Below, piece by piece: positions 43,566 through 51,556 of a DNA stretch of 64,000 bases. Under the pieces are notes generated by a model. It was not told the DNA's origin. It saw only the letters and a list, made by a program, of their open reading frames with translations, and did not search any database. Source of the stretch: an uncultured Clostridia bacterium (GTDB lineage Bacteria; Bacillota; Clostridia; Christensenellales; UBA1242); assembly GCA_934793215.1 (NCBI GenBank), contig CAKVOP010000003.1, forward strand, positions 1-64,000, read 5' to 3'. How positions within the stretch are numbered: the stretch's first letter is position 1; every line of letters begins with the position of its first letter. The translations under genes and the position numbers were made by a program.

Positions 43566-43634
43566 ACATTTAAAACAAAAATAAAAGGGTTTGGGTTGAC
43601 AAAAGTTATAAAATCATAACTATTGGAGTGTGCT

Positions 43635-44468
43635 ATGTCTATATTGACAAAAGATAAAATTGAAAGAAAAAAATTAGAAAGAAATAACAGGGCAAAGGTC
43701 TTTAAAGAATCGATAATTTTAAATGGGCCAGTGGGTAGTGGAAAGACTCTTATTTCTTGTGCCCTTGAAAACGCTACTGGAATGAAGGTTGTTCATCTTG
43801 ATACAATGAGATTTCTCCATAGTGCAGACATGTATCGTTTTATTATAGATAATGAAACTGACTCTTTTGAAATCAAAAAAGCAAAGTTTTTATTGTCTGT
43901 TAGAGAGAACTTTCCTAAAATCAAAAATTTTGAAGACTTCGGTTTTGACGGAAATGTCGCAAGAAGATACCGAAATAAATTTGGGGATTTAGGCTATCGT
44001 GTTTATAACAAACAATTTGAGACAATGCTTCTTGAAGAGGTTTTAAAAAAGATTAAGGAGCCTTGTATTATTGACATGGGCGGAACTTTTGGTATTTCAC
44101 TTGAAGAAAAGTACAAATCACTTTTGCAAATTCTTTTAAAAGAAGAACCGGACATGGTATACGAAAATATAAATTTTGATTATATGGGCTTTGAAAAAAT
44201 AAAAATGTTGTTATCTAATTTTGTGCATGTTTTTGAATTGAAGTTACCAGAAGAGTATAAGGATGGATTTCTTAAAGCGACCAATAGTCAACTTAACGAT
44301 GCCTTTATAGCGAGCGGACAGTATGAAGCAACAGCTACGAATGCGATTAGTGTTGAGGGACTTGTATCTTCCGTAAATGGGAAAGATGAGATTAATATGA
44401 ACAAGTTGGAGCAAATCGTAGAAGAAATTAAAAGAATATGTCGTGCGGACGAAATTGAAAGAGTTTAG
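43635..44468 (+). CDS. P-loop protein, shikimate-kinase-like (277 aa)
   Basis: ATG 43635 with a GGAG ribosome-binding site at 6-nt spacing. After about 28 basic residues comes a Walker A, ILNGPVGSGKTLIS (GPVGSGKT at 31-38), followed by VVHLDTMRFLHSADMYRFI. A later strand, EPCIIDMGGTFGIS, is typical of small-molecule kinases such as shikimate kinase, though the protein is longer and the rest does not match. No membrane segment. Own promoter and terminator. Substrate and role unknown. Confidence 0.7.
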   Translation: MSILTKDKIERKKLERNNRAKVFKESIILNGPVGSGKTLISCALENATGMKVVHLDTMRFLHSADMYRFIIDNETDSFEIKKAKFLLSVRENFPKIKNFEDFGFDGNVARRYRNKFGDLGYRVYNKQFETMLLEEVLKKIKEPCIIDMGGTFGISLEEKYKSLLQILLKEEPDMVYENINFDYMGFEKIKMLLSNFVHVFELKLPEEYKDGFLKATNSQLNDAFIASGQYEATATNAISVEGLVSSVNGKDEINMNKLEQIVEEIKRICRADEIERV

Positions 44469-44494
44469 CCTAAATTAAACAAATCCATAAATGA

Positions 44495-44530
44495 AAATTA
44501 TCTATTAAGTAACATAGATAATTTTTTTGC
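44495..44530 (+). terminator. Terminator after the P-loop gene
   Basis: AAATTATCTAT (44495-44505) pairs with ATAGATAATTT (44514-44524), followed by T. Confidence 0.8.
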
Positions 44531-44803
44531 AATAGTACATTTATAGAATAAAAATATTTTTAAAAAATTGCATTATATAATTAAACTAAAATAAGAAATA
44601 AATAAGTCAAAATTCGATAAAATTCTAGATGAAAACCTACAAAAAACAACAAAAAACAACTTTTTACAACAAAAATACAAAAAAATTCATTTTTATATTT
44701 TGAAGAAAAATAGTATAATAAAAATGTCTTAAAGCGCTAAAAATAAAGACGAAAAAATACATAAGAAATTATTTGAAAAATATAAAAATAAAGGAGAATA
44801 ATC
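44531..44803. other. AT-rich leader region of the 101-aa gene
   Basis: Contains a C/A-rich tract with repeated ACAACAAAAA units (about 44640-44690), then TATAAT at 44711-44716 and AAGGAG before ATG 44804. No gene. Confidence 0.5.
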
Positions 44804-45109
44804 ATGAAAAATGATATTTTAAAGACCTTGGCTATGAGAGCCAAAAATAGAATGATTAATAAGAATTTAAGAGATACATACTCAAACGCAAATGTAAAAA
44901 TTATTTCTAAAAATGATGAAAAGTTTGATCAAAAGGTAAGAGAACTAGTAAGAAGTGGGCAAGATATTCATAACCCTATTAAGAAATTAATGGACGAAAC
45001 AAAATTTATGAATCTTGATGAACGCGGTCGTGAAAGATACTTATTTGAAACTATTGAAAAGTATAATGAAATAAGAAATAAAATGCTCGCTGAAAATGGC
45101 GCTTGTTAA
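44804..45109 (+). CDS. Hypothetical protein (101 aa)
   Basis: AAAGGAG ribosome-binding site and its own apparent -10. A small, basic, mainly helical protein starting MKNDILKTLAMRAKNRMINK, with RERYLFETIEKYNEIRN near the C terminus and one Cys at the end. No motif recognised. A terminator follows. Function unknown. Confidence 0.7.
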   Translation: MKNDILKTLAMRAKNRMINKNLRDTYSNANVKIISKNDEKFDQKVRELVRSGQDIHNPIKKLMDETKFMNLDERGRERYLFETIEKYNEIRNKMLAENGAC

Positions 45110-45133
45110 TTTTTTAATAATAAGTTAACTATT

Positions 45134-45305
45134 TTATTCCCTTTAAAATAAGGGAATAAGGCATTTTCTTTTATTTTAAATTTGTTTAGTTATCAATAAT
45201 TATTTTCAATTTACAGTTTTTGTCTTTTACATTTATTATTTAACTTAAATGTCTAATTTTTTAGCAAAAAATGTTTAACCTTCAAAGGGTTAAATGTTTT
45301 TTTGT
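45134..45305 (+). terminator. Two hairpins downstream of the 101-aa gene
   Basis: TTATTCCCTT (45134-45143) / AAGGGAATAA (45150-45159), and TTTAACC (45274-45280) / GGTTAAA (45288-45294) followed by a T run at 45297-45303. Confidence 0.65.
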
Positions 45306-45446
45306 GACTTTACTAGCTTTCAAACTAACAGAATATTGAGGAAATGGACACAGACTAGTCAAAGAAGGGGAAATCGGTCTATTTTGACATAAAATGTTGA
45401 AAAAACTCTTTAATTATGATAAAATATTTTCGTATTAGGGGGCAAC

Positions 45447-46511
45447 ATGGAAGAAAATGCCGAAAAAAAATTCAACTTTGACTCTATGCCGTTGGCTGAA
45501 AAGTTGGGCAATTTTGAGGGAGTTTTAGTTTCAAAACACGACCTTAATGTCGAATCACGGATTGATAAAATTTGTAACAGTACTTCAATGAAAAATGTTA
45601 TCGTAGTTCCTTCATTGAATGCCAGTGCTAGTGAATTTTATTATGGGATATTTTCACCAAAGGAAGTAATGAAGATTTTAAAAGCAGAAAAATATATACA
45701 AAAAGTATATAACAAAAATCTTTTTGTTTATGGCGGATACAGTGTTGAAGATGTTGCAAGAGTTAGTAATTATGTTACATTTTTGGCAGAAAGAATCAAT
45801 ACTATGACGGTTGAAACATACCGAGGAAAGAGGCTTTTGACGCCATTTGAAAAATGCTTGTTAGTGCATGAAATTGTTTCTAGTCAACATTACGAGAACG
45901 ACACCAATCCTGTTGCTTCTAAAAGCATTTATGGCGGATTGTTGAGCGGGCATATGGATTGTAGTGGTTGTGCAAAGTTTATGTGTGAACTTTTAAAATT
46001 ATGTGCTATCCCTGCTGTGACAGAATCTATTATAGTTCAAGAAGAAAATGGCTTTAATTTTGAAAATGCCTTTCATTGTGCTTGTAAGGTGTTAATTTTT
46101 GATCCTATTTATCAAATAAAGGGAGTCTATATTTGTGATCCTACTTTTGATATGGCAGAAAATGATCAACTTTCAGGGATAGATTATGCTGTCGTTGAAG
46201 TCAATGAATATTTTAAACGGACCTATGCAGAAGTAGATTTTGTGGAAGACAAATTGGATCTTTTGCAAACTTATAGAAATATAACTAAATCGCGTGTGAC
46301 AAGCCGTCTAGGGAATATTAATTTAGATAAATTATTACAGAATCCAACAAAAATTAGTAGAGAAAAGTTTGTGAAGGCAATAAGAAACATATACTTTGCA
46401 AGAGGAACTTCGCAAGACAGGATATCAATTTTAATAAAAGAAAAACTGAATAATTCGAGTCGTAAATTTTACGAGGAGAGAACTTTTGAAGAGGGCTTGA
46501 GAGAAAAGTAG
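45447..46511 (+). CDS. Transglutaminase-like protein (354 aa)
   Basis: AGGGGG ribosome-binding site and a promoter TTGAAA, 17 nt, TAAAAT. The middle shows a transglutaminase/protease-like triad: Cys172 in GHMDCSGCAKFMCELLKL, His210 in NAFHCACKV, and Asp231 in VYICDPTFD, in the right order and context. No signal peptide or membrane segment, so it is expected in the cytosol, which is less common for this fold. The flanking N- and C-terminal regions match nothing I know. Target unknown. Confidence 0.75.
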   Translation: MEENAEKKFNFDSMPLAEKLGNFEGVLVSKHDLNVESRIDKICNSTSMKNVIVVPSLNASASEFYYGIFSPKEVMKILKAEKYIQKVYNKNLFVYGGYSVEDVARVSNYVTFLAERINTMTVETYRGKRLLTPFEKCLLVHEIVSSQHYENDTNPVASKSIYGGLLSGHMDCSGCAKFMCELLKLCAIPAVTESIIVQEENGFNFENAFHCACKVLIFDPIYQIKGVYICDPTFDMAENDQLSGIDYAVVEVNEYFKRTYAEVDFVEDKLDLLQTYRNITKSRVTSRLGNINLDKLLQNPTKISREKFVKAIRNIYFARGTSQDRISILIKEKLNNSSRKFYEERTFEEGLREK

Positions 46512-46688
46512 CCCCAAAATTCTGGATAAATGATTGAATTTTATCGTATTTTTAATAAATTTACAGAAAAATCAAAGATTTTAAGCAAATTATGGGAAAC
46601 ATACTCTTGGCCGTTTATACCCAACTGTCCCAAATAATAAAAATTTAAATCTTGGTTTGTAGAAATAAAAAAGATAAAGAATAAATGC
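46512..46688. other. AT-rich spacer upstream of the candidate RNA
   Basis: No gene or hairpin terminator recognised. Confidence 0.5.
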
Positions 46689-46717
46689 TTGATTTTTCAA
46701 CTCTTTTCAATTATAAT
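46689..46717 (+). promoter_or_regulatory. Promoter upstream of the candidate RNA and tRNA-Leu
   Basis: TTGATT (46689-46694), a 17-nt spacer and TATAAT (46712-46717). Transcription would start near 46724. Confidence 0.7.
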
Positions 46718-46723
46718 GTCAAG

Positions 46724-46802
46724 TATTATAAGGTTGCAAGTATGTGATTGGGCTGTTACATACGAAAGTTTAAAAGCGGAGAAACAGCCCAGAATCTTAT
46801 AA
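46724..46802 (+). ncRNA. Candidate pseudoknotted RNA or structured tRNA leader
   Basis: Outer helix TTATAAG (46726-46732) / CTTATAA (46796-46802). Inside, hairpin GTATGT (46740-46745) / ACATAC (46758-46763) has a loop containing TGGGCTGTT (46749-46757), which pairs with AACAGCCCA (46783-46791). This is a classical H-type pseudoknot with an 8-9 bp second stem. A good promoter ends 6 nt upstream. I do not recognise it as 6S, tmRNA, SRP RNA or a known riboswitch. No protein gene follows within 300 bp; the next gene is tRNA-Leu. Confidence 0.55.
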
Positions 46803-46918
46803 AAGATACACAAACATTGGCATCTTACTGTCAAACTTTTATATCTTTGGAGAAACTAGTGTTTGCTGCTATGGTATTTAAACTTAAAACCTTATTATAA
46901 ACTCAATTTATGTTATTT

Positions 46919-47000
46919 GCGGATATGGCGGAATGGCAGACGCGCTGGATTTAGGTTCCAGTCCGAAAGGGTGCAGGTTCAACTCCTGTTATCCGCACCA
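46919..47000 (+). tRNA. tRNA-Leu (anticodon UAG)
   Basis: Acceptor stem GCGGATA (46919-46925) / TATCCGC (46990-46996), discriminator A and encoded CCA (46998-47000). Anticodon stem CTGGA / TCCAG with loop TTTAGGT, anticodon TAG. Short class II variable arm TCCGAAAGGG, T-arm GCAGG TTCAACT CCTGT. A recombinase remnant lies just downstream, marking this tRNA as an integration target. Confidence 0.93.
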
Positions 47001-47046
47001 AATGGCTGTGAGCCCCTATTTTAGGGACTTATAGCCATTTTTTTTG
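47000..47046 (+). terminator. tRNA-Leu terminator
   Basis: AAATGGCT (47000-47007) / AGCCATTT (47033-47040) with an inner CCCTA / TAGGG stem, followed by T. Confidence 0.8.
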
Positions 47047-47152
47047 CTTAAATTTTCACTCTTCAAAAAGTGCCCAAAACCCTCAAAAACACCCTTAAAA
47101 ACACAAATTTAGCAAAAAAAGTTGTGTAAAAAATGTGTAAAAATGTGTAAAA

Positions 47153-47773
47153 TTAGGTGTATAAATTATCATATAATTTAAGTATTTTTTCCTTGTTTAA
47201 ATTGTAATCAATGTCTATGTAATTATCTTTAGTGATTTGGCTTGTAGAGTGGCCCATTTCTCTTGAAATAATCAATGGGTTTTTCCCAAAATAAAAGCAG
47301 TTAGTTGCAAATGTATGTCTGCAGTTGACTATAATTCCGCTTATATTCAAGTTGGTTAGAAAGGACTTAAAGCGGTCGGCTATTTTTCGATTAGTATACT
47401 TATGAAATAAATCTAAATTATCTGTTACAGGCCTTTTGGCATCATCAGTTAATTTAATGTATTTATATCTCCTTTCTCTATCCCTTCCTTTAAGATGGAT
47501 TGTTTTAAGGACATTGTTTTTGTCGATACAGTTTTCGATGCTTTTAAAGTCTAGTTCATTCTTCCTAAGTCCTGTCACTAAAAAAAATAATATTATCGGT
47601 TTAAATTCCTGTTTATCCGGCCCTTCGAGTATTGTTTTTTGCTGTTCAAAACTAAAAGCTGGTTTCGCTTTGTATTTTTTGTTTTTGATGACTATGGTTG
47701 TAAATGGGTTGTATGCGATTATCCTCTCAAGAACGCAATATTTAAAAAATGACAATAGGAAAATGCATTGCAA
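47153..47773 (-). pseudogene. Tyrosine recombinase (integrase), N-terminally truncated remnant
   Basis: 206 aa. It opens in the end of a core-binding domain (FFKYCVLERIIAYNPF) and holds the catalytic domain: the first Arg in FFLVTGLRKNELDF, the RHTFATNCF box, MGHSTSQITKDNY with the terminal His and Tyr nucleophile. The first His of HxxR is replaced (VNCRHTF). A full phage-type integrase has about 350-400 aa, so roughly the first half is missing. It points toward tRNA-Leu, 153 bp away. It is likely the scar of an integrated element; no other element gene is seen. Confidence 0.75.
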
Positions 47774-47953
47774 ACAAGCGACATAAGATTACGCTCGAAG
47801 TTTACTTCTGTGCAGAGTGCCCTGTTCTTGACTTTTGACAATATGAGACCTATAATGAAAATGTTAGATGCCCTCAAAAAAATAATCGAATTCAAAATTA
47901 GTTTATAGCGAGAGACGATTATTCTTTTTAGGGGTGTACAAAAGGAGAGAAAA

Positions 47954-49066
47954 ATGAAAACAGTCTATCTTTTAATTGGTCTTCCGGGAGCAGGGAAGTC
48001 TACGTCCGCAAAGAAGGAGTTAGCAAAGGCAAAGGTGGTTGAACTAGATAGCGTTCGCCAAGAACTTGCAAACAAAGGAATAATTGGTAAAACATATTCA
48101 AGTGATGATAACAAAATTGTTTTTGAGTATTTTCATGAAGAGATTTTATCACAACTTGACCAATTTGATGAAGTTGTGGTTGACGCAACAAATGCAAGAT
48201 TGAGTGAAAGAAAGGCGGTGTATGATCTTTTAGAAGACATTCAGCCCAAATTCGTTGTAGTCAATTTTATAGATGATAAAGAAACGGTGATTGAAAGGAT
48301 AAAGAGGCGCCAAGAAGAAAACCCAAATTGTGTGCATGTTTTTGAAAATCCCAAAGAGGCAGTTGATATCTATGCAAAAAGAATTAGCGAAAGTCCTGCG
48401 ACTTTTGCTGAACCCATTGCTGAAATATGGTTTGTTAAAAATTGTGAAATAATAAGCAAAAAACAGAAAGTTCTTATCGCATCTACAAACGCTGGAAAGA
48501 TTGCTATTTACAAACAAGTATGCGATTCTTTGGGAATGTCAACTACGAGTTTGAGAGATATTCGCATTGATGAACAGGTAGAAGAAACAGCACAAGATGA
48601 AATAGGTAATGCTATTTTAAAGGCGGAAGCGTATCATAGAATTACGGGTTTGCCTGTGATTGCAAACGATAGCGGACTCGTCATCGATAGGTTTAAACCA
48701 GAAGATCAACCTGGGGTTTTGGTGAGAAGATTCACTGGACGAGAACTGACGGACCAGGAAATGTTAGATGTTTTCATTGCTAAATTAAATGAAGTAGGTG
48801 GAGAAAGCGAGGGGCATTATAATGTTGCTCTCGCAATTATTGATTTCAACGGGAAGTTACATACTCAAACCTTCAAGCCAATTCATCATTTTATAAATAA
48901 ACCAAGCAATGTAATGAAAAAGGGAGTTCCTTTATCTTCGCTTTGTTATGACAAGACGTCTGGCAAATATGAAAGTGAAATGACCCCAGAAGAGCGTAAC
49001 AATCTTGAAAAAGAAGAAATGGCAAAGCAGGTAGATTTCATAAAAACCGTTTTATGCCAAAAGTAA
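47954..49066 (+). CDS. Fusion of a P-loop kinase domain with a Ham1/RdgB-type NTP pyrophosphatase
   Basis: 370 aa, AAAGGAGAG ribosome-binding site. Residues 1-165 are an AAA_33/polynucleotide-kinase-like domain: Walker A GLPGAGKST (9-17), LDSVRQELANKG, VVVDATNARLSERK and FIDDKETVIERIKRRQ. Residues 172-370 match the Ham1/ITPase family, which removes inosine and xanthosine triphosphates: STNAGK (177-182), NDSGLVID (238-245) and QPGVLVRRFTG. The usual C-terminal SHR motif is not visible. Hydrolase activity is likely but the substrate of the kinase half is unknown. Confidence 0.8.
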   Translation: MKTVYLLIGLPGAGKSTSAKKELAKAKVVELDSVRQELANKGIIGKTYSSDDNKIVFEYFHEEILSQLDQFDEVVVDATNARLSERKAVYDLLEDIQPKFVVVNFIDDKETVIERIKRRQEENPNCVHVFENPKEAVDIYAKRISESPATFAEPIAEIWFVKNCEIISKKQKVLIASTNAGKIAIYKQVCDSLGMSTTSLRDIRIDEQVEETAQDEIGNAILKAEAYHRITGLPVIANDSGLVIDRFKPEDQPGVLVRRFTGRELTDQEMLDVFIAKLNEVGGESEGHYNVALAIIDFNGKLHTQTFKPIHHFINKPSNVMKKGVPLSSLCYDKTSGKYESEMTPEERNNLEKEEMAKQVDFIKTVLCQK

Positions 49067-49330
49067 CCCTTTTTATTTAATTTTGTATGTGAAGTCATTA
49101 AATGTCATTAGTAAATTTAGAAAACCCCTAAAGCAAATTCGCTTTAAGGTATTTCAAAAACTGGTGGCATTTTTATTAATAAAATGTCTCTATGAGAAAT
49201 TAATTTAAACCAGAAACTTAATATATTTTATTATAACTGATTCTTTAATTGGAATGGAATAATTGGTTATATTTTGTTTTTTAAAATGTAAAGCGGGGGC
49301 AATACATTTTTAATAAAAAACTTGTCAAAT
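49067..49330. other. Spacer with one weak hairpin
   Basis: Imperfect hairpin CCCTAAAGC / GCTTTAAGG at about 49127-49149. No gene in the remaining AT-rich DNA. Confidence 0.45.
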
Positions 49331-49369
49331 TTGAGGAAATGTGTTATCCTCTTTTTAAGAGAGGAATTT

Positions 49370-49690
49370 ATGGAACGATATATCGCAAAAATCAACAACA
49401 AGGTGTTAACCCACCATGACGAAAAAGTGCAAAGGCGTATCAAAACAACTTACCTTGCTATTGGAGGCTCTGTGCTTGCTGTCGGAATTGCTGGGTTTTT
49501 AGCGTCTTTCATAACTTTTATAGTGCTTTTCATGGACGCGAAAACTGACGAGTCCATGACTGCATGGGTTTTGGCCGTAATATTCATGATTGTATTTATT
49601 GTAGGAAGTGTAGTTACTCGAATTGGAGACAAACTTCTTACCGAGGGGTACAACGAGACTGTCGAAAGAAAAAAGAAAGTAAAGGAGTAA
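49370..49690 (+). CDS. Small two-TM membrane protein (106 aa)
   Basis: ATG 49370 has a GAGAGG ribosome-binding site; a frame reaching 49322 lacks one. The product begins MERYIAKINNKVLTHHDEKV and has two membrane segments, LAIGGSVLAVGIAGFLASFI and AWVLAVIFMIVFIVGSVV, then a basic tail (VERKKKVKE). It ends 3 bp before an SDR gene and is probably co-transcribed with it. Function unknown. Confidence 0.75.
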   Translation: MERYIAKINNKVLTHHDEKVQRRIKTTYLAIGGSVLAVGIAGFLASFITFIVLFMDAKTDESMTAWVLAVIFMIVFIVGSVVTRIGDKLLTEGYNETVERKKKVKE

Positions 49691-49693
49691 AAT

Positions 49694-50494
49694 ATGAAAC
49701 ACATTGCAGTTATCACAGGTGCGTCTTCTGGAATGGGGCGCGAATTTGTAAGACAACTTGACGGACAATTTGATGAACTATGGGGCATTGCACTTGAAAA
49801 GAACCTGCTTGAAAAAGTAAAAGAAGAAATTAAAACTCCTTTTAAACCATTAGCCTTTGACCTTACAAAAGAAGAAAGTTTTGACAAGTATGTTTCCCTT
49901 TTAAAAAGTGAAGAGGTGGTAGTTGACTGGCTTGTAAACGCGTCTGGGTTTGGCAAGTTTGGGCGATTTGACGAGATTGATGTGAATGCCTCTGCCAACA
50001 TGATTGACCTTAACTGCAAAGCACTTCTTAAAATGACTGAACTTACGCTTCCATATATGCAAAAGGGCGGAAGAATTGTAAATATTGCTTCTGTTGCAGG
50101 ATTTCAACCTATTCCATACATTGCCACCTATGGAGCGACAAAAGCGTTTGTAATAAGTTATTCTCGTGCGCTAAACCAAGAGCTTAAAGCTAGTGGGATT
50201 TCTGTCACGACAGTATGCCCATTCTGGACAAAAACTGCATTTTTTGATAGAGCATTAAAAACTAATGCGAAAAACGAAGTTGTTTCCAAATATGTTGTTA
50301 TGTATCAGCCTGAAAAGGTTATTGCAAAGGCAATCAAAGATACTCGCAAGCGTAAAGAAATGTCAATATATGGATTTATCGCAAGAAGTCAAGTAAGACT
50401 TGTCCATCTCCTTCCTAAAAAAATGGTGATGAAAACTTGGATACGCCAACAAAAATTAAATAAAAAATACAACGCCAAAAAGAAGGCGGTTTAG
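49694..50494 (+). CDS. Short-chain dehydrogenase/reductase
   Basis: 266 aa. The NAD(P)-binding motif TGASSGMGREFVRQL is at the N terminus, VNASGFG in the middle, the catalytic Ser in NIASVAGFQP and YGATKAFVISY (YxxxK). The C terminus is long and basic (WIRQQKLNKKYNAKKKAV) and may contact membrane lipid. SDR proteins of this type often reduce acyl or sterol-like ketones; the substrate cannot be told. Second gene after the two-TM protein. Confidence 0.9.
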   Translation: MKHIAVITGASSGMGREFVRQLDGQFDELWGIALEKNLLEKVKEEIKTPFKPLAFDLTKEESFDKYVSLLKSEEVVVDWLVNASGFGKFGRFDEIDVNASANMIDLNCKALLKMTELTLPYMQKGGRIVNIASVAGFQPIPYIATYGATKAFVISYSRALNQELKASGISVTTVCPFWTKTAFFDRALKTNAKNEVVSKYVVMYQPEKVIAKAIKDTRKRKEMSIYGFIARSQVRLVHLLPKKMVMKTWIRQQKLNKKYNAKKKAV

Positions 50495-50540
50495 TACTTG
50501 GTGCACATTCAAATTTGACTTTACGATTAAAATCGCTTAA

Positions 50541-50570
50541 AAAAAGCAGGCTAGAAAAGCCTGCTTTTTT
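50541..50570. terminator. Bidirectional terminator between the SDR and the 50614 gene
   Basis: AAAAAGCAGGCT (50541-50552) pairs with AGCCTGCTTTTT (50558-50569). Confidence 0.85.
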
Positions 50571-50613
50571 GCTATACATAAATTCTGTTTTTATAGTTTT
50601 GTTTGTCACATTT

Positions 50614-51453
50614 TTACTCATCATCAATATCAGTTATTTTGTTGTCTGCGATGGTTAAAGTGTAAAGTTTAGGTTGAGTATTTGACAACGCGAAAATTTT
50701 TGTTTGTGACAAAGGGAAAAAGTATGAGATTTGCCCAAAAAATTTTTTAAAATCATTTTGTGAAAGATTTTCTTGCAGTGATGAAGAAATCATGTTGTAT
50801 GCAGAGATATAATCACCTTCCTTTAAACAAGCAAAGAAGTTTACGCTTGAGATGCCACAATTAGACGCGGTCTTTATTGTTTTTCGACTTATGCCATCTT
50901 TATCAATTAAGTACTCCGTGAGTGAGTCTTCATTTTCTACCATGAAACCGTGGTCTTTTAAAGAGATTGTATAGCCGGAAAATATTTTTGCATGCTTGTT
51001 TAGCAAATTGAACGCGACGAGAAAAGAGTGGTTTGTGCCTTCACAAAAAACATAAACAATATGTTCTTCACATTTGGCATCATATTTTTGAATTGGAAAA
51101 GGTAGAATGACTTCACGCTCTATTTTGTCGCACGCAAATACAACTTTCTCGCTTCCAGCCTTAACTTGACATGTTTTGCCATGGCTTGTAAAAGTGTAAA
51201 GTTCATAAGAATTTGAAAGAAGTCCGTCTAACAAAAAGATTAGCGTCTTGTCTCCGCGTGATATGCTTTTATAGAAAGGTGAGGGCTGTGATGTGTCAAG
51301 CACGAAAGAATAAAAGGGAGCTTTGCTGACAGGATAAACAAAAATTTGCTGTGCTTCTTCTATGATAAGATGCTCATTTTGAGAAAGAAATTGTTGACGC
51401 TCGCCATTGACAATAAGGCAATCAAAAGGAGTATAAACTTCAATATTTTGCAT
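50614..51453 (-). CDS. Hypothetical protein (280 aa)
   Basis: I take ATG 51453 as the start (MQNIEVYTPFDCLIVNGERQ); the frame is open further upstream, but that part overlaps the divergent Myb-like gene and looks non-coding. The protein is beta-rich, with repeating short strands (FLVAFNLLNKHAKIF, YTLTIADNKITDIDDE) and several aromatic residues, possibly a beta-propeller-like or Ig-like protein. No signal peptide or membrane segment. No Shine-Dalgarno at the chosen start. Function unknown. Confidence 0.65.
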   Translation of the reverse strand: MQNIEVYTPFDCLIVNGERQQFLSQNEHLIIEEAQQIFVYPVSKAPFYSFVLDTSQPSPFYKSISRGDKTLIFLLDGLLSNSYELYTFTSHGKTCQVKAGSEKVVFACDKIEREVILPFPIQKYDAKCEEHIVYVFCEGTNHSFLVAFNLLNKHAKIFSGYTISLKDHGFMVENEDSLTEYLIDKDGISRKTIKTASNCGISSVNFFACLKEGDYISAYNMISSSLQENLSQNDFKKFFGQISYFFPLSQTKIFALSNTQPKLYTLTIADNKITDIDDE

Positions 51454-51556
51454 AATTATTGTTATGCTGTAATTTGCGTCATAATTCCTCAAAAAATGAT
51501 AAAAGCACGTGTTTAAAGATGGTAAGTGGGGGTAAAAATTGGGGTGAGGTGAAAAA

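Noticed and set aside
44640..44690. C/A-rich tract as a CRISPR-like or tandem repeat array
   Set aside because: Units are short, irregular and not separated by unique spacers.
46724..46802. 6S RNA, tmRNA, SRP RNA or a known riboswitch
   Set aside because: The conserved cores of these RNAs that I know are not present, so I list it only as an unassigned structured RNA.
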